Shown here piece after piece: positions 7,846 through 9,616 of a DNA stretch of 9,616 nt. Below the pieces are notes generated by a model. It was not told the origin of the DNA and made no database searches. It saw only the letters and a list, made by a program, of their open reading frames with translations. How positions within the stretch are numbered: position 1 is the first letter of the stretch; each line of letters starts with the position of its first letter. The stretch is from Modestobacter sp. (GTDB taxonomy: Bacteria; Actinomycetota; Actinomycetes; Mycobacteriales; Geodermatophilaceae), in the NCBI GenBank assembly GCA_025966175.1, contig JAOPVN010000218.1, forward strand, positions 1 to 9,616, read 5' to 3'. A program made the position numbers and the translations under genes.

Positions 7846-7884
7846 ATGGGTCGGTCTGCCGATGGACGTCCCTCAGGTGAGGCG
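7832..7884 (+). terminator. Possible terminator stem at the end of the marR-like gene
   Basis: CGCCTCAC (7832-7839) and GTGAGGCG (7877-7884) form a perfect 8-bp inverted repeat separated by 37 nt, spanning the TAG stop at 7843-7845. The long loop contains a GGG...CCC pair that could stack inside. A further short palindrome, ACCCCGGGGT, lies at 7893-7902. The long loop makes terminator activity uncertain; chance is possible in such GC-rich DNA. Confidence 0.25.
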
Positions 7885-7967
7885 TTGCACTGACCCCGGG
7901 GTGACGCACCAGCGACCTGCGGTCGATGCCTGCTGGCTGACTGCCCACCGACGTCCTCGGGGACAGC

Positions 7968-9344
7968 ATGCCCGCGATGCGGATCCAGCACGCCGTGCGC
8001 ACCAGCCTGTGGCTGGTCCCCGTGCTCTGCCTCCTGGCCGGCGTGGTCCTCCTGTCGGTCACGCTCGCGATCGACCGCGCCACGGACTACACGCTGGTCT
8101 CGCAGACCGTCACCGGGACCCCGTCCGACGCGCAGACGATCCTGTCCACCGTCGCTTCGGCGATGGCCTCGATGACCAGCCTGGTGCTCACGGTCACCCT
8201 CGTCGCGGTCCAGCTGGCGATGGGGCAGTTCTCCCCCCGGATCGTGGGCGCCCTGCTCACCGACCGGTTCAGTCAGTTCTCGATCGGGCTGTTCGCCACG
8301 ACGTTCGTGGTGACCGTCGGCACGCTGCGGGAGATTCGCGGCTCGGACGCCGGGACGGTGCCCGGACTGACGATCCTGCTCGCCTACCTGCTGGTGGCCG
8401 CCAGCGTCGTGATGCTCATCCTCTTCGTGCACCACGCCGGGCAGGGCCTGCGCGTCGCCGGCCTGATCGACCTGGTCGGGGACCGCACCCGCATGCTCAT
8501 CGCGCTGAAGGCCGACCTGCTCGTCGAGGTCGACACCGAGGCGGACCCGGACGTGGTGACCACCCAGGCACCGGGCAACCTGATCCGGGTCGACCGCCCG
8601 GCGCTCGTCGCGGCGGCCCGGAGAGCAGACTGCGTGCTGGAGCTGGTCCCCGTCGTCGGCGACTTCGTGGTCGGCGGGTCCGCCCTGTTCCGCGTGCACC
8701 CTGGGCCCACGGCGGCCGACGACGACGAGCCGGCCGCGCGCCTGGACCCCCGGGAGCTCGTGCGTCTGGTGCTGCTCGGCCCGGAACGGGTGCACACCGA
8801 GGACCTGCCGTTCGGCCTGCGGAAGCTGGTGGACATCGCGGAACGGTCCATCGCCCAGCCGTTCAACGACCCCACCACCGCGGTCCAGGCCGTGCACCGC
8901 CTGCACGACCTGCTGCGCCAGCTGGCGCCCCAGCCGCTGCCCACCGGCCAGCACCGGGACGAGGACGGCGTCCTGCGGCTGGTCGAACGGACACTCAACT
9001 GGAACGGCTACGTCCGGCTGGCGTTCGACGAGATCCGGCTGGCCGGCGCGAGTGCCCCCCAGATCACCCGGCGACTGTGCGCGGCCCTCGAGGACCTGAA
9101 GGCGATCGCCCCGCCCGATCGCCAGGCGCCGCTGGACCGGCAGCTCCGGCTGCTCACCGCCGCCGTCCACCGCCACTACGAGGACGAGGAGGAGGCCGTC
9201 GCCGCCCTCACCCCCGACACCGAGGGCATCGGGTCCGGCGCCGACGTGACCACGCCGGTGACCGTGCACCCCCCTCCCGCTTTCGGCGCCGAAAGCGAGG
9301 CGGTTCGCCCCACTTTCGGCGCCGAAAGCGAGGAGATCAGGTGA
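7968..9344 (+). CDS. DUF2254 family membrane protein with palindrome-encoded C-terminal tail
   Basis: A 458-residue predicted membrane protein of the DUF2254 family, function unknown. Four hydrophobic helices lie at about 13-35, 62-86, 101-121 and 131-154. The family-typical QFSPR (87-91) follows helix 2 and FVHH (153-156) ends helix 4. The rest, from about 160, is a soluble cytoplasmic-type domain with conserved-looking stretches such as DPTTAVQAVHRLHDLLRQLA. The ATG at 7968 is preceded by GGGGAC a few bases upstream; a second ATG three codons later is less well spaced. The last 21 residues (438-458) are a duplicated FGAESE segment encoded by two DNA palindromes and look added to the family core, which seems to end near residue 420-425. 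Its stop overlaps the convergent dehydrogenase gene by 8 nt. Confidence 0.9.
   Translation: MPAMRIQHAVRTSLWLVPVLCLLAGVVLLSVTLAIDRATDYTLVSQTVTGTPSDAQTILSTVASAMASMTSLVLTVTLVAVQLAMGQFSPRIVGALLTDRFSQFSIGLFATTFVVTVGTLREIRGSDAGTVPGLTILLAYLLVAASVVMLILFVHHAGQGLRVAGLIDLVGDRTRMLIALKADLLVEVDTEADPDVVTTQAPGNLIRVDRPALVAAARRADCVLELVPVVGDFVVGGSALFRVHPGPTAADDDEPAARLDPRELVRLVLLGPERVHTEDLPFGLRKLVDIAERSIAQPFNDPTTAVQAVHRLHDLLRQLAPQPLPTGQHRDEDGVLRLVERTLNWNGYVRLAFDEIRLAGASAPQITRRLCAALEDLKAIAPPDRQAPLDRQLRLLTAAVHRHYEDEEEAVAALTPDTEGIGSGADVTTPVTVHPPPAFGAESEAVRPTFGAESEEIR
9278..9333. repeat. Two copies of a 16-20 bp palindrome, 33 bp apart
   Basis: The 16-bp perfect palindrome CTTTCGGCGCCGAAAG occurs at 9280-9295 and again at 9313-9328. 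Both copies are followed by CGAGG, so 21 nt are identical. The first copy is a 20-bp palindrome (9278-9297). The period is exactly 33 bp, or 11 codons, keeping the DUF2254 reading frame. Each copy can fold into a hairpin on either strand, and they sit just before the overlapping stops of two convergent genes, so a bidirectional terminator role is likely. They may belong to a dispersed repeat family. Confidence 0.85.
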
Positions 9345-9616
9345 GGCCGAGCTCCCGGAAGTACTTGTCCGGGGTGATCGGCAGGTCGCGGATCCGCAGG
9401 CCGGTGGCGTGCCAGTACCCGTTGGCGACGGCGGCCGCGGCACCGGTGATGCCGATCTCGCCGATCCCCTTCAGGCCCAGCTCGTTGACCAGCGGGTCCT
9501 CCTCGTCCAGCCAGCTGATGTCGATCTCGCCGATGTCGGCGTTGGTCGCGATGTGGTACTCGGCCAGGTCGTGGTTGGCGTAGTGCCCGAACGTCTCGTC
9601 CTGCACCGACTCCTCG
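9337..9616 (-). CDS. Molybdopterin-binding subunit of xanthine/aldehyde dehydrogenase family, C-terminal 92 residues
   Basis: C-terminal end of the large molybdenum-cofactor subunit of a xanthine dehydrogenase/aldehyde oxidoreductase (CoxL/PaoC-like). The visible chain includes NHDLAEYHIATNADIGEIDI, then ELGLKGIGEIGITGAAAAVA and YWHATGLRIRDLPITPDKYF. The glutamate in KGIGEIG corresponds to the conserved active-site glutamate next to the molybdenum centre, so the catalytic end is present. The reading frame stays open to the right edge (residues EES precede the GTG at 9604-9606). That GTG is therefore an internal valine codon, not a start. Full family members are about 700-780 residues, so most of the gene lies outside. 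Substrate (purine, aldehyde, CO or other) cannot be told from this end. FAD and 2Fe-2S subunit genes would be expected nearby, outside the window. Confidence 0.93.
   Translation of the reverse strand, partial: EESVQDETFGHYANHDLAEYHIATNADIGEIDISWLDEEDPLVNELGLKGIGEIGITGAAAAVANGYWHATGLRIRDLPITPDKYFRELGLT

Noticed and set aside
7836..9443. 535-residue minus-strand open frame across the DUF2254 gene, also containing FGAES twice
   Set aside because: It is antisense to a recognisable membrane protein and runs across the neighbouring dehydrogenase end; the FGAES repeats follow from the palindromic DNA.
9604..9606. GTG as start of an 89-residue protein at the right edge
   Set aside because: The sequence is the C-terminus of a large molybdenum enzyme and the frame continues to the window edge.

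Overview
The window is a gene-dense stretch of a very GC-rich chromosome. Codon third positions are almost always G or C, GTG starts occur, and intergenic gaps are short. These traits and the protein style (long Ala/Arg/Gly-rich segments, a MauE-like/DsbA-like membrane redox pair, an actinobacterial six-helix sensor domain, PAS-PAS-GGDEF-EAL and DUF2254 proteins) point to an actinomycete, most plausibly Geodermatophilaceae (Blastococcus, Geodermatophilus, Modestobacter). The family placement is inferred from sequence style, not from a search. I see no tRNA, rRNA, CRISPR array, transposase, integrase or phage gene; this looks like ordinary chromosomal backbone.

Left part, minus strand (1-2848). 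The N-terminal 364 residues of the translational GTPase TypA/BipA run off the left edge. Upstream of it is a three-gene operon read leftwards: a MauE/DoxX-type membrane protein with a CGCFG motif, a membrane-anchored DsbA-like thioredoxin-fold protein with a CPNC active site, and a small four-helix membrane protein. The first two overlap by 11 nt. The third starts 32 nt after the DsbA-like stop, or overlaps it by 4 nt if a GTG start is used. Together they look like an extracytoplasmic thiol-redox module.

Centre, plus strand (3011-6599). Two signalling genes follow each other: a chemoreceptor-type protein with a six-helix membrane input domain and no HAMP, then a soluble PAS-PAS-GGDEF-EAL protein in which both c-di-GMP catalytic domains look intact. 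The second gene ends 3 nt before a perfect 17-bp inverted repeat, which serves as a shared terminator with the convergent yceI-like gene.

Right part (6659-9616). A YceI-family gene (minus) and a MarR-family regulator gene (plus) are divergent across an 89-bp gap that carries a repeated TTGA-N4-TTGA motif. This is the arrangement expected if the MarR protein controls both. Next comes a DUF2254 membrane protein gene (plus), whose last codons are made of two copies of a palindrome spaced exactly 33 bp apart. Its stop overlaps, tail to tail, the end of a molybdopterin-binding subunit gene of the xanthine/aldehyde dehydrogenase family, which enters from the right edge.

No clearly new multi-gene system is visible. 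The best leads are the twin palindromes that form the DUF2254 C-terminus, the MauE/DsbA/four-helix operon with its unexplained third member, the histidine-bearing membrane sensor on the chemoreceptor, and the repeat-rich regulatory gaps at 2849-3010 and 7217-7305.
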